Shown here: one piece after another, positions 35,204 through 43,728 of the stretch | Layout of the letters: each line of letters begins with the position of its first letter | How positions within the stretch are numbered: position 1 is the first letter of the stretch | Source: Chromatiales bacterium | GTDB lineage: Bacteria > Pseudomonadota > Gammaproteobacteria > Thiohalomonadales > Thiohalomonadaceae | DNA: 46,032 nucleotides | Direction of reading: 5' to 3' | NCBI GenBank assembly: GCA_003251535.1 | Contig: QKFD01000110.1 | Location: 1-46,032 of the forward strand | Made by a program: the position numbers and the translations under genes | Notes under the pieces: generated by a model | Database searches by the model: none | The model's input: only the letters and a program-made list of their open reading frames with translations | Told to the model about the DNA's origin: nothing

Positions 35204-36067
35204 TCACTGCGGGCGCCGGAGTAACAGGCGGAGGCGCACATCGACCGTCACCGCTAGTTGGTCGAGGGCGGCGGCGGCCAGTTTGCCGGCGTGGGGGGCG
35301 CGGTAGAGGTGGGGGGTCATGGTGAGTAGATCGGTCAGTTGTTGCCGATCCAAGGGGGCTGTGCGGTAGTGCAGGGCACGCTCGGTGAGGAGTTCAAAGC
35401 CGCAGGCCAGCGCTTCGGTCAGTGACGGTGGCGGCCGGCGGCGTACCTCTGGATAGATCACCTCCCGCAGCTCCAGCAGATGCTCCTCCGCACCATCCAC
35501 CAGCAGCAGGTGGCCACCCAGGCGTAACATCTCGGCGAAGGGGGTAAAGGTGGGGAAACCAAACATGCAGAAGAGCAGATCTAATGATGCACTCTGTAGG
35601 CAGGGGGTGCGATGGGTGGCCACCAACCAGGTGATGTCGCGCCGGCGCCTGCTCGCCGCCTGTACCGCCGGTTTGGCAATATCCCAGCCGATGAGCTGGG
35701 CCGCCTCGGGGCGCCCCTGGGCGGCTAGGGTGTGGGCGAGTCGTGCCAGATAGTACCCCTCACCGCAGCCGGCGTCGGCGATACGCGGTATCCCCTCCGT
35801 TGGCAGATAGGCCACTATTAGCTCATTGAGCAGATCCGAAATGGGGCGATAGAGCCCACTATCGAGTAGGCGACGGCGTGCCTCCACCATCCCCTTGCTG
35901 TCTCCCGGTTCCCGCGAACGTTTGGCCTGGACCGGCAGCAGGTGAAAATAGCCCTGCCGTGCCTGATCGAAGCGGTGGCCGTGGGGGCAGGCCAGGCCAC
36001 CCGGGAGGCTGGTCAGGGGGGTGCTGTCGAGGGGGCAGATCAGATTATCGGCGGGGAGCAGTTGCAT
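35204..36067 (-). CDS. rlmA: 23S rRNA (guanine-N1)-methyltransferase RlmA-like
   Basis: 287 residues (E. coli RlmA 269). The N-terminal zinc-finger region ICPLDSTPLTS ... LACPHGHRFDQARQGYFHLLPVQAKRS is almost that of RlmA, and the GDSKGMVEARRRLLDSGLY segment is diagnostic. SAM binding: IADAGCGEGYYLARL. It methylates G745 of 23S rRNA (hairpin 35) in E. coli. The second zinc ligand, Cys in E. coli (CPLC), is Asp here (CPLD, D14), leaving C11, C27 and H31. Convergent with the flippase operon. The catalytic part looks intact. Confidence 0.92.
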   Translation of the reverse strand: MQLLPADNLICPLDSTPLTSLPGGLACPHGHRFDQARQGYFHLLPVQAKRSREPGDSKGMVEARRRLLDSGLYRPISDLLNELIVAYLPTEGIPRIADAGCGEGYYLARLAHTLAAQGRPEAAQLIGWDIAKPAVQAASRRRRDITWLVATHRTPCLQSASLDLLFCMFGFPTFTPFAEMLRLGGHLLLVDGAEEHLLELREVIYPEVRRRPPPSLTEALACGFELLTERALHYRTAPLDRQQLTDLLTMTPHLYRAPHAGKLAAAALDQLAVTVDVRLRLLLRRPQ

Positions 36068-36549
36068 GGCACAGGTTCGCTTCAGATTGGGCAGGCATAC
36101 TACCCCAGTCGGGTCTGGGCGATCTGACCCTGCGGCAGGTGGCTTCCCCTCCTGGTGGTGATATCATCCACCGCCTTAAGATATCAGGTGTCGGGATCGT
36201 GAGCAGAACCATTATCAGCCTGGCCCAGGAGGAGAGACGCCGGTTGGCGCAGGGGGTTGGGCGAATGGCGACAGTGAGGGGTTGCGATCCCTATACCCGG
36301 CAGGTGGACGGTAACCGGATGTAGCGCGTTGAAGCGACTCATCGACTCTGTGATTTTAATGGACCACCTTACTGGCCTCCCTGGTGCCACCCATGCCATG
36401 CGGCGGGTGGTGCGGGCTGCGGCGGTCCGCGCGGCCGAGCGGGCCGCGGTGCGGTGCCATGGCGATGGCATCAAACTGGCTGCTGCCTGGCCAGCGGCCA
36501 CCGCATGTCGCCACGCTTGGCTGCTCTCCCGCTGCTGGAAGGGGGGGCT
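36068..36549. other. Intergenic stretch before the HDOD gene
   Basis: About 480 bp without a supported gene. Directly before the HDOD gene, an open frame (36278-36553) reads LKRLIDSVILMDHLTGLPG, which is like the entry to a GGDEF domain; see findings. No promoter is clear. Two GATATC words (36160s and 36180s) flank the sequence ATCCACCGCCTTAA. Confidence 0.35.
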
Positions 36550-36553
36550 GTGA
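36278..36553 (+). pseudogene. Possible remnant of a GGDEF-domain gene
   Basis: Open frame from 36278 to the stop at 36551-36553, overlapping the HDOD start by 4 bp. LIDSVILMDHLTGLPGATHAMRRV resembles the start of GGDEF domains (DPLTGLPNR), but the rest is Ala/Arg-rich and no GGDEF motif follows. It could be a decayed domain or chance. A TTG at 36329 or the ATG at 36359 could start a short peptide. Confidence 0.2.
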
Positions 36554-37401
36554 GCACTAGTCAGGCCCGCCTCATTGCCATGGTGGACCGGATGCCGGCC
36601 TTCCCGCAGACCGTGGGGCGCATCCTTGAGATGACCGCTCGCCCCGACTGCTCCCCCAAGGACCTGGTCAAGGTGGTGGAGCACGATCCGGTCATGACCA
36701 TGAAGATCCTGCGCTTGGTCAACTCCGCCTACTTCGGCCTGACCCGCACCATCCGCTCCATCAACCACGGGGTGGTGATGGTGGGGATCAACACGGTGAA
36801 GAACGTAGCGCTCTCGGTGGCCGCCATGGGGATGCTACCGCGCAAGAACCAGGCCGGTTTCGACACCAACGAGTTCCTGCTCCACTCGTTGGGGGTGGCT
36901 ACGGTGGCTAGGCTGTTGGCCGGCCGTATCGGGGTGGGGGAGAAGTCGGCCCCAGACTACTTTGTGGCGGGCCTGCTGCACGACTTCGGTAAGGTGGTGC
37001 TGGCGCAGTTCATGCCGGAGGAGCTACGCCGGGCGCTAGAGCTGGCGATGGATGGCAGCCAGTCGCTGCATCTGGCGGAGCGGACGGTGATCGCCTCCGA
37101 TCACGCCGAGATCGGCGGATTGCTGGCGGCCAGCTGGCAGCTATCGCCGGAGTTGGTGGGCTGTATCCGTCACCACCACGACCTCAGCGTGAACGGGGAT
37201 TGGGGCATCATGCGAGATTGTGTCTTCGCCGCCAACCAGATCGTCCGTAGCCTCGGCTTTGGTGATTCCGGCAATCGGGTCATCGAGTCGTTCCCTCCGG
37301 CCCTGGAGGAGCGCTTTGGCCATGACCTCCCAGAGCTGATCGAGACCATTGGCGATATCACCCAAGAGCTGGAGAAGGCGAAGATATTCTTGAAGTTGTA
37401 G
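36550..37401 (+). CDS. HDOD-domain signalling protein
   Basis: 283 residues from the GTG at 36550, with GGAAGGGGGG upstream. The HDOD pattern is clear: MPAFPQTVGRILEMTARPDCSPKDLVKVVEHDPVMTMKILRLVNSAYFG, SINHGVVMVGINTVKNVALS, and LLHDFGKVVLAQFMPEE. The HD pair and later His residues (SDHAEIGGLLAASW, CIRHHHD) are kept. HDOD proteins usually act as output or adaptor modules in c-di-GMP and chemotaxis signalling; catalysis is unproven. 62 bp upstream of a metallo-hydrolase gene, possibly one transcript. Confidence 0.92.
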   Translation: MSTSQARLIAMVDRMPAFPQTVGRILEMTARPDCSPKDLVKVVEHDPVMTMKILRLVNSAYFGLTRTIRSINHGVVMVGINTVKNVALSVAAMGMLPRKNQAGFDTNEFLLHSLGVATVARLLAGRIGVGEKSAPDYFVAGLLHDFGKVVLAQFMPEELRRALELAMDGSQSLHLAERTVIASDHAEIGGLLAASWQLSPELVGCIRHHHDLSVNGDWGIMRDCVFAANQIVRSLGFGDSGNRVIESFPPALEERFGHDLPELIETIGDITQELEKAKIFLKL

Positions 37402-37463
37402 CCGCCCTCGCCTACAGTCGGCAACCGCTGACCGTTTCATAGACCATCGGGAGGGCAGTGCCC

Positions 37464-38351
37464 ATGCGATTTACCCTCTGGGGCGTGCGTGGCTCCATCC
37501 CTGTCCCCGGGCCGCATACCCTGCGCTACGGGGGCAACACCACCTGCATCGAAGTGCGTACCGATGATAATGATCTCATCATCTTCGATGCCGGTACTGG
37601 CATTTTCCAGCTCTCCCAGACCCTATTTAAGGAGATGCCGCTCAAGGCCCATCTCTTTATTACCCATACCCACTGGGACCATATCCAGGGGCTCCCCTTC
37701 TTTATCCCCATCTTTATCCCAGGCAACTCCATTCGCATCCACGGCGCCGCCGATCCAGTGACCCAGCGTGGCATCAGCGATGTGTTGGCCCGGCAGATGG
37801 AGTACGCCTACTTCCCGGTGCGAGAGGCGGAGCTGAATGCCCGCATCGAGTACGTCAACCTCCATGAGCGGCAGGAGGTGCAGGTGGGGTGCGCCAAGAT
37901 CACCAACCTGCTACTCAACCATCCGGTGCTCAACTACGGCTATCGCGTGGAGTGCAACGGCAAGAGTCTGGTGTTTACCGGCGACCACGAGTGGCCCTAC
38001 AACATCTATACGCCGGAGGATGACTACTTCGAAGAGTTCGAGGAGATGGTGGCGGAGAAGCGGGCGGGGATCATGGAGTTCTTCCGTGGTGTTGACGCCC
38101 TGATTATCGACACGGCCTACACCATCGAGGAGTATCCGAGCAAACTCGGTTGGGGCCACGGCACCTTTGATGCCAGTATCGCCGCCGCCCGTGAGGCGGG
38201 GGTCAAGCGGGTCTATCTCACCCACCATGAGCCCAACCGTAGCGATGACCGGCTGGAGCAGGTGTTCCAGGAGGCGGTGGCCCGGGCCGCCCTCGGTCCA
38301 GGAGATCCCGAGGTGGTGCTGGCCCGCGAGGGGCTGACCATCGAGTTGTGA
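37464..38351 (+). CDS. Metallo-beta-lactamase-fold hydrolase
   Basis: 295 residues from the ATG at 37464, with GGGAGGG about 9 bases upstream; the GTG at 37458 is too close to it. Starts MRFTLWGVRGSIPVPGPHTLRYGGNTTCIEV, the typical beginning of this subgroup. Metal site: H68, H70, D72, H73 in THTHWDH, then a later His (LNHPV), the Asp of FTGDHE and the His pair of LTHHEPNRSDD. The fold suggests hydrolysis of a phosphodiester or cyclic nucleotide (RNase Z/PhnP-like), but the substrate is unknown. Lies behind the HDOD gene in the same direction, consistent with a signalling role (inference). Confidence 0.9.
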   Translation: MRFTLWGVRGSIPVPGPHTLRYGGNTTCIEVRTDDNDLIIFDAGTGIFQLSQTLFKEMPLKAHLFITHTHWDHIQGLPFFIPIFIPGNSIRIHGAADPVTQRGISDVLARQMEYAYFPVREAELNARIEYVNLHERQEVQVGCAKITNLLLNHPVLNYGYRVECNGKSLVFTGDHEWPYNIYTPEDDYFEEFEEMVAEKRAGIMEFFRGVDALIIDTAYTIEEYPSKLGWGHGTFDASIAAAREAGVKRVYLTHHEPNRSDDRLEQVFQEAVARAALGPGDPEVVLAREGLTIEL

Positions 38352-38704
38352 GGGTTCTGGATCCCACCCTCCTGACGAGGGTGGCGCCTGGGTGCATCGC
38401 CCCTAGCGGGGGCGCCGCGGCCGAGAGGCCGATTCTGCGGCGCGAACGGGGCGGTGCATCCCCTCCATAGAGCGCGCTGGGTCACTGCGGGGCAATGTTG
38501 GTGGTCGGCGCTGGGGCGGCTACCTGGCGCGCTGTTGTCTCCTAGCGGTGAACTCTCGCCGCGATAGCCGGCTTCTCGCCCCTAGCGGGATTGCCTCCTC
38601 CATATTGGCAAGGGAGAATCCCCCCGGCCGCCCAGGCGCCATTTTGCCCCTCAGCCTCCCGCCGTGGGGCCTACCCCAATTTCCCCCTCCCTGGAGAAGA
38701 ACCC
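38352..38704. repeat. Structured intergenic region with TAGCGG repeats
   Basis: About 350 bp. Successive stem-loops: CCACCCTC/GAGGGTGG (38364-38384), CGCCCC/GGGGCG (38398-38414), and a nested GCGCCGC...GCGGCGC with inner GGCC-GAGA-GGCC (38412-38443). The 13-mer CGCCCCTAGCGGG occurs twice exactly (38398-38410, 38577-38589), with a third partial copy TCCTAGCGG (38540-38548). The first stem could terminate the upstream gene but has no U tract. A promoter for the five-gene operon at 38705 should lie here but is not clear. Confidence 0.55.
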
Positions 38705-39616
38705 ATGGCAGTGAGCGAGTATCTGGATACCTTCTTTGGTCGGCCGGTGCTGGATTTCACCAGCGGAGATACGGTGACCGATCAGAGCGCAGTCTATCGG
38801 TTGCGGCAGGAGTATGACGCCGAGCAGAGCCAGGCCGAGCTATTGACGGAGTTCCTGGGCCAGGTGGTGCCGGAGGAGCTGGAGGCGCTGATGCTCGGTG
38901 CGTGGTCCGATATGTCGGATAACTCCTGCGATGATTTCTTGGAGGCGCTGGTGGCGCGGGCGGCGCAGCTGCCGCAGCTGCGGGCCCTGTTTATCGGCGA
39001 CCTCACCTATGAAGATAGTGAGATCTCCTGGATCATCCAGGGGAACTACGCCACCCTGCTGGCCGCCTTCCCCGCCTTGGAGGTGCTGCGCATTCGAGGC
39101 GGTGAGTCGCTCTTCTTCCCGGCGGTTGAACACCCAGCGCTACGGGAGCTGGTCATCGAGACGGGGGGGCTGCCGAGCCGGGTGGTGAACGCCATCGCTG
39201 AGAGTACCTTGCCGGCACTGCGCCACCTGGAGCTGTGGTTAGGTGACGAGAACTACGGCTTTGATGGCGACATCGATACCTATCGCCAGCTCTTGGAGCG
39301 GATCCGGCCGGAGCGGCTCCACTACCTCGGCCTGCGCAACGCCACCATCAGTGATGAGCTGGCCATCTATCTCGCCACCCAGCCGTGGTTGGGCAAGCTC
39401 CACACCCTGGACCTCTCCATGGGCACCCTGGGGGATGATGGCGCCCGCGCCCTGCTGGCCTCCCCCTATCTGGAGGGGCTACAGGTGCTGGATCTGGAGT
39501 ACCACTACATCAGTGATGAGCTGGTGGCGCAGTTGCAGCGGCTCCCCTGCGAGGTGCGTATTGGCGAGGCGGAGGAGGAGTACGACGGCGACCGCTATGT
39601 GCAGGTCGGCGAGTAG
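38705..39616 (+). CDS. STM4015-family LRR-like protein
   Basis: 303 residues from the ATG at 38705, with GGAGAAG upstream; a longer frame to 38591 is unlikely. From about residue 90 it consists of leucine-rich repeat-like units (LPQLRALFIGDL, FPALEVLRIRGG, HPALRELVIETGG, LPALRHLELWLG, LHYLGLRNATIS, LHTLDLSMGTLGDDGARALL, LQVLDLEYHYIS), i.e. a likely curved protein-binding surface. Such a protein next to the four enzymes listed below identifies it as the STM4015 member of a locus first seen in Salmonella. It has no catalytic motif and no signal peptide; probably an adaptor or substrate-holding protein. The next gene starts directly at its stop. Confidence 0.85.
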   Translation: MAVSEYLDTFFGRPVLDFTSGDTVTDQSAVYRLRQEYDAEQSQAELLTEFLGQVVPEELEALMLGAWSDMSDNSCDDFLEALVARAAQLPQLRALFIGDLTYEDSEISWIIQGNYATLLAAFPALEVLRIRGGESLFFPAVEHPALRELVIETGGLPSRVVNAIAESTLPALRHLELWLGDENYGFDGDIDTYRQLLERIRPERLHYLGLRNATISDELAIYLATQPWLGKLHTLDLSMGTLGDDGARALLASPYLEGLQVLDLEYHYISDELVAQLQRLPCEVRIGEAEEEYDGDRYVQVGE

Positions 39617-40714
39617 GTGCTACTCATCGGTCAGCGCCACTGTCGGCGTAGCGCGCTGCTAGAGGAGGCGTTGCAGCGTCGCGGCGGGCGCCTGCGGCTG
39701 ATTGAGTGGCGGGAGTTACTGGCGCGGGGCGAGCTGCCGGCCGATCTGGCCGGCGAGCACCACCGCTGGTGCAAGATAGATCCACCCGCCGAGGAGGCCG
39801 CGTTGACCGATCGCCTCATTGCCGACGGCTGGCGGGCCCTGGGAGGAGAGGGGCCCGCCCCGCAGCCACTGCGCTTCGGCGAGTTGGCCCACGGCGCGGC
39901 CTGGTTTGCCGGCCTGACCCACTGGCTCACCCAGATCGCCGCCCAACTGGCCGTACTAGCCCCCGGGCTACGACTGTTTAACCCGGTGGATGAGATCCTC
40001 AACATGGGCGACAAGTGGCGCTGTCAGCAGCGCTTGCAGGCCCATGCGGTCTCGGTGCCCCAACTGTTGGGGCCGTTAGCGGGGCTGACCGAGCTAGAGG
40101 CGAGCTGGCCCGTTGCCGACCATCCGCGGCTGTTTCTCAAGGCGCGTTACGGCTCCTCCGCTGCGGGGGTGGTGGCCCTGCAACGCCACCGCGATGGGCG
40201 TTTGAGCGCCACCAGCCCCACCCGGCTGGCGGCGGATGGGGCGCTATTCAACCACCTGCGCCCCACCACCTTACGCGAGCGGCCAGCGGTGGCGGCGCTG
40301 GTGGATGCCCTGGCCGCCCAGGGGGCCTATGTCGAACGCTGGGTCACCAAGCCCCGCACCCCCGGCCAGCGTCAGGCCAGCCACGACTTCCGGGTGGTCT
40401 GCTTTGCCGGCCGTGCGCGGCAGCGCATCGCCCGCAGCTCCACCGCCCCCATGACCAATCTGCACCTCGGGAATCGCCGCGCCACGCCGCATTGGTTGAC
40501 TGGGACCGAGTTGGCGGCCCTGGCGGCGACCGCCGAGGCGGCGGCCAGCGCCTTCCCCAACAGTAAGGTGATCGGCCTTGACATCATTCAGCGCGGTGGC
40601 TGCGGTACCGTGCTGGAGGCCAACGCCTTTGGCGATCTGCTGCCCGATCTCTACTACGACGGCGCCACCACCTTTGACGATCAGGCCGCCCAGGTGTGGG
40701 CCGATGAGGGGTGA
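39617..40714 (+). CDS. STM4014-family ATP-grasp protein
   Basis: 365 residues with a GTG start placed right after the previous stop. ATP-grasp features: FLKARYGSSAAGVVALQ (ATP-binding Lys and Gly-rich loop), SHDFRVVCFAGRARQRIARSS followed by TNLHLGNRR (RimK-like), and GLDIIQRGGCGTVLEANAFGDLL (Mg2+-binding Glu/Asn). RimK-type enzymes join a carboxylate, activated as acyl-phosphate, to an amine, so a peptide or amide bond is the likely product. The N-terminal 120 residues are specific to the family. Part of a five-gene operon. Confidence 0.87.
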   Translation: MLLIGQRHCRRSALLEEALQRRGGRLRLIEWRELLARGELPADLAGEHHRWCKIDPPAEEAALTDRLIADGWRALGGEGPAPQPLRFGELAHGAAWFAGLTHWLTQIAAQLAVLAPGLRLFNPVDEILNMGDKWRCQQRLQAHAVSVPQLLGPLAGLTELEASWPVADHPRLFLKARYGSSAAGVVALQRHRDGRLSATSPTRLAADGALFNHLRPTTLRERPAVAALVDALAAQGAYVERWVTKPRTPGQRQASHDFRVVCFAGRARQRIARSSTAPMTNLHLGNRRATPHWLTGTELAALAATAEAAASAFPNSKVIGLDIIQRGGCGTVLEANAFGDLLPDLYYDGATTFDDQAAQVWADEG

Positions 40715-40715
40715 G

Positions 40716-41528
40716 ATGACCATCCCCGATATGCGCCGCATCGTGGGTCAACACGACCTGCTGCTCATCACCCTGGATACCCTGCGCTACGACGTGGCCC
40801 AGGCGCAGCTCCAGGCCGGCCAGCTGCCCCATCTGACCCCCCTGTTGCCGCCCACCGGTTGGGAGCGGCGCCACACCCCGGGCAGTTTCACCTTGGCCGC
40901 CCACGCCGCCTTCTTTGCCGGTTTTCTGCCCACCCCGGCGACACCCGGCCCCCATCCGCGTCTCCTGGCGTTGCCATTCCCCGGTAGCGAGACCATCCAC
41001 CCCCACACCTGTGTGTTTGAGGGGGCCGATACCATTGTCGGCGGGCTGGCGGGGCGGGGCTACCACACCCTCTGCATCGGTGGCGTGGGGTTCTTTAACC
41101 TACGCAATCCACTCGGCTCCGCCCTGGCCGCGCCGTTTCAGGAGCGCCATTGGCGGCCCGAATTTGGGGTCACCGCCCGCGACTCCACGGCGGCCCAAGT
41201 GGCCCTTGCCTGTCAGCGCCTGGCCGCCCCGGAGCTGCGTGAACGGCGCCTGTTCCTGTTTCTCAACGTCTCGGCCCTACACCAGCCCAACTGCCACTAC
41301 CTGCCGGGGGCGGAGCACGACACGCCGGCCAGTCAGGGGGCCGCATTGGCCTATGTCGATGGGGCCCTCGCCCCCCTCTGGGCGGCGCTGCGCCGGCGCG
41401 CCCCGGCCTTTGTCATCCTCTGTGCCGATCACGGTACTGCCTATGGCGAGGGGGGCTACCACGGCCACCGCCACCCCCACCCAGTGGTGATGGAGGTCCC
41501 TTATGCCCACTTCGAGGTGCTGCCATGA
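40716..41528 (+). CDS. STM4013-family alkaline-phosphatase/sulfatase-fold hydrolase
   Basis: 270 residues from the ATG at 40716. Fold markers: LLLITLDTLRYDVA (metal Asp residues), TPGSFTLAAHAAFFAGFLP, where a Thr or Ser would be the nucleophile in place of the formylglycine Cys of true sulfatases, and VILCADHGTAYGEGGYHGHRHPHP (metal Asp-His). Family annotation as a sulfatase-like hydrolase is known from Salmonella STM4013; likely phosphate, phosphonate or sulfate ester chemistry, substrate unknown. Starts 1 bp after the ATP-grasp gene stop and overlaps the next gene by 4 bp. Confidence 0.87.
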   Translation: MTIPDMRRIVGQHDLLLITLDTLRYDVAQAQLQAGQLPHLTPLLPPTGWERRHTPGSFTLAAHAAFFAGFLPTPATPGPHPRLLALPFPGSETIHPHTCVFEGADTIVGGLAGRGYHTLCIGGVGFFNLRNPLGSALAAPFQERHWRPEFGVTARDSTAAQVALACQRLAAPELRERRLFLFLNVSALHQPNCHYLPGAEHDTPASQGAALAYVDGALAPLWAALRRRAPAFVILCADHGTAYGEGGYHGHRHPHPVVMEVPYAHFEVLP

Positions 41529-42856
41529 CCCTGCGGGAGCAGCTCCAGCGCGGCCCCTACCAGGCCTACGCCTACTCCTATCCGCATAAAAGCGCCTATC
41601 GACCACTGACACCGCCGGTGGCACTGGCAGATCTCTGGGCCCAGGAGGCGCGGGGTGCGCTGTTTGGCTATCTCCATGTACCGTTCTGCGGGTATCGCTG
41701 CGGCTTTTGCAATCTATTCGCCTTAGGACGCCCTGAACCGGCCCTGGTGGCGCGCTACGTGGATCAGCTGTGTCGCCAGATGGAGGTGGTCGGGGGGGCG
41801 TTGGGTGACCACCGCTTCGCCCGTTTCGCCCTGGGTGGCGGCACGCCGAGCCACCTCTCGGCGTCGCAGCTGGAGCAGCTGCTGCTGGGGATCAACCGCT
41901 GGTTGGCGGCGGACCTACAACAGATCCCGGCGGGGATCGAACTGAGCCCGGAGAGTACACAGGCGGAGCAACTGCGGCTCTGCCGATCGGCCGGTTTCGA
42001 CCGCGCCAGCCTCGGGGTACAGAGCCTCCACCAGCAGGAGTTGCAGGCGTTGGCCCGCCCCACGTCGGTCAAGGAGATCGTGACCGCCATCGAGCGGATC
42101 CGCGCCCACGACTTCCCCATCCTCAATCTCGATCTCATCTACGGGATCCCTGGCCAGACGGTGAGCAGCTTTTTGGCGTCGCTGGAGCAGGTGCTGCGCT
42201 TCGCCCCGGAGGAGATCTACCTCTATCCGCTCTACGTGCGCCCGGAGACCGGCCTCGGCCTGCGGCAGGTGCGGCGGGGGGAGGTGGGGCCGGATGAGCG
42301 GCGCCCACTGCTCTATCGAGCCGGGCGTGAGCGGCTGTTGGCGGCCGGTTACCGTCAGGTATCGATGCGCATGTTCCGCGCCGCCCACGCACCAGCGGAA
42401 GAGGGGCCGGTCTACCGTTGCCAAGAGGATGGCATGGTGGGGTTGGGCTGCGGGGCGCGCTCCTACACCCAGACCCTGCACTACTCGGATCGCTACGGTG
42501 TGGCCCGTGCCAGCGTGGCGGAGATCCTGGCGGCCTGGGTGGCGGCGCCGGTCCACCACTTTGGCCAGGCCCACCACGGCTTCTGGCTGGATGGCGAGGA
42601 GCAGCGGCGGCGCTATCTCATCCAGTCGCTGCTGGTGTGGCCGGGGTTGGAGGAGGCGGCCTATCTGCGCCGTTTTGGCAGCGCACCGCTCATTGACCTG
42701 CCGCAGCTGGGGGAGCTGCTGGAGTTGGGACTGGCGCGCTATGGTGAGGGGTGGCTGACCCTCACCGAGGCCGGCATGGCCCAGGCCGATATCATCGGGC
42801 CGTGGCTCGCCTCGGCGGCGGTGGTGGCCCGGATGGGCGCCGATGCGGCCGGTTGA
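41525..42856 (+). CDS. STM4012-family radical SAM protein (HemW-like)
   Basis: 443 residues, ATGA overlap. The [4Fe-4S]/SAM motif is C55-x3-C59-x2-C62 in VPFCGYRCGFCNLF, with the HemW-like pattern GYLHVPFC, GGGTPSHL and LIYGIPGQTVSSFLASLEQVL. HemW relatives insert heme or, in CPO-III-type enzymes, decarboxylate porphyrinogens; others methylate or cyclopropanate. In this locus the real substrate is unknown. No signal peptide. The stop lies 14 bp inside the next radical SAM gene. Confidence 0.92.
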   Translation: MTLREQLQRGPYQAYAYSYPHKSAYRPLTPPVALADLWAQEARGALFGYLHVPFCGYRCGFCNLFALGRPEPALVARYVDQLCRQMEVVGGALGDHRFARFALGGGTPSHLSASQLEQLLLGINRWLAADLQQIPAGIELSPESTQAEQLRLCRSAGFDRASLGVQSLHQQELQALARPTSVKEIVTAIERIRAHDFPILNLDLIYGIPGQTVSSFLASLEQVLRFAPEEIYLYPLYVRPETGLGLRQVRRGEVGPDERRPLLYRAGRERLLAAGYRQVSMRMFRAAHAPAEEGPVYRCQEDGMVGLGCGARSYTQTLHYSDRYGVARASVAEILAAWVAAPVHHFGQAHHGFWLDGEEQRRRYLIQSLLVWPGLEEAAYLRRFGSAPLIDLPQLGELLELGLARYGEGWLTLTEAGMAQADIIGPWLASAAVVARMGADAAG

Positions 42857-43703
42857 CGCCGCCACTCTACGCCTGCACTACCGTGGGCGGTTGGCCAGTT
42901 GCAACTTCAGCTGCGGCTACTGCCCATTTGCCAAACGGCGCGACTCCGCTGCCACGCTCCGACGGGATGCCGCCGAGCTGGCGCGCTTCGTTGACTGGGC
43001 GTTGGCGGCCGAACGGCCCCTGGCGATCCTCTTTACCCCCTGGGGCGAGGGGCTGATCCGGCGCCACTATGGGGAGGCACTGGTGGCCCTCAGCCACGCC
43101 CCCCATGTGCGCCGGGTGGCCATCCAGACCAATCTGAGTGCCCCCCTGCGCTGGTTGCCGAGGGCGGAGCGGGAGAGCCTCGCGCTCTGGTGCAGTTACC
43201 ACCCGGAGCAGCTCTCCCGGCGCCGTCTGCAGCGGCGCCTTGCCGAGCTGCGCGCCGCCGGGGTGCGTTTCAGCCTTGGGATGGTGGGGGCGCCCGATCA
43301 GCTGGCGGAGATCGAGGCGGTACATGCCCTGTTGCAACCGGGGGAGTACCTCTGGATCAACGCCCTCGATCCGCGCCCAGCGGGCGGCTATGGGACAGAG
43401 CTGATCGCCCGCTTCAGCGCCATCGATCCCCACTTTCCCATCAACTTGGACCCCCCTAGTAGTCAAGGGGCGGCCTGTCGGGCGGGATCGGCGCTGCTGG
43501 CGGTGGATGGGGAGGGCACGCTGCGCCCCTGCCTATTTGTGGATCGGCCGCTGGGCAATCTCTATGACGGCAGTTGGCAAGCGCAGCATGTGCGCTGCCC
43601 CAATCCCCGTTGCGACTGTTTTATCGGCTATGTCCACCGCCGCGATCTGCCGCTAGGGGCACCCTTTGGCGAGGGGGTGATGGAGCGGATGTGGGCGGGT
43701 TGA
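42843..43703 (+). CDS. STM4011-family radical SAM protein
   Basis: 286 residues, overlapping the previous gene by 14 bp. The radical SAM motif is C20-x3-C24-x2-C27 (CNFSCGYC). A second Cys set near the C-terminus (GAACRAGS, RPCLFV, CPNPRCDCF) resembles a SPASM/twitch auxiliary cluster, which in other systems is linked to peptide modification. Last gene of the STM4015-to-4011 operon. The two radical SAM enzymes, ATP-grasp and hydrolase suggest that a peptide-like small molecule is built or a protein is modified. Confidence 0.92.
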   Translation: MRPVDAATLRLHYRGRLASCNFSCGYCPFAKRRDSAATLRRDAAELARFVDWALAAERPLAILFTPWGEGLIRRHYGEALVALSHAPHVRRVAIQTNLSAPLRWLPRAERESLALWCSYHPEQLSRRRLQRRLAELRAAGVRFSLGMVGAPDQLAEIEAVHALLQPGEYLWINALDPRPAGGYGTELIARFSAIDPHFPINLDPPSSQGAACRAGSALLAVDGEGTLRPCLFVDRPLGNLYDGSWQAQHVRCPNPRCDCFIGYVHRRDLPLGAPFGEGVMERMWAG

Positions 43704-43728
43704 GATCGCCCCTGTTGATCGCTTGGGG

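Noticed and set aside
36184-36768. 194-codon minus-strand frame over the HDOD start
   Set aside because: Antisense to the HDOD gene, low complexity, no motif.
42867-43466. 199-codon minus-strand frame within the STM4011 gene
   Set aside because: Antisense to a radical SAM gene with clear motifs; the composition is that of a shadow frame.
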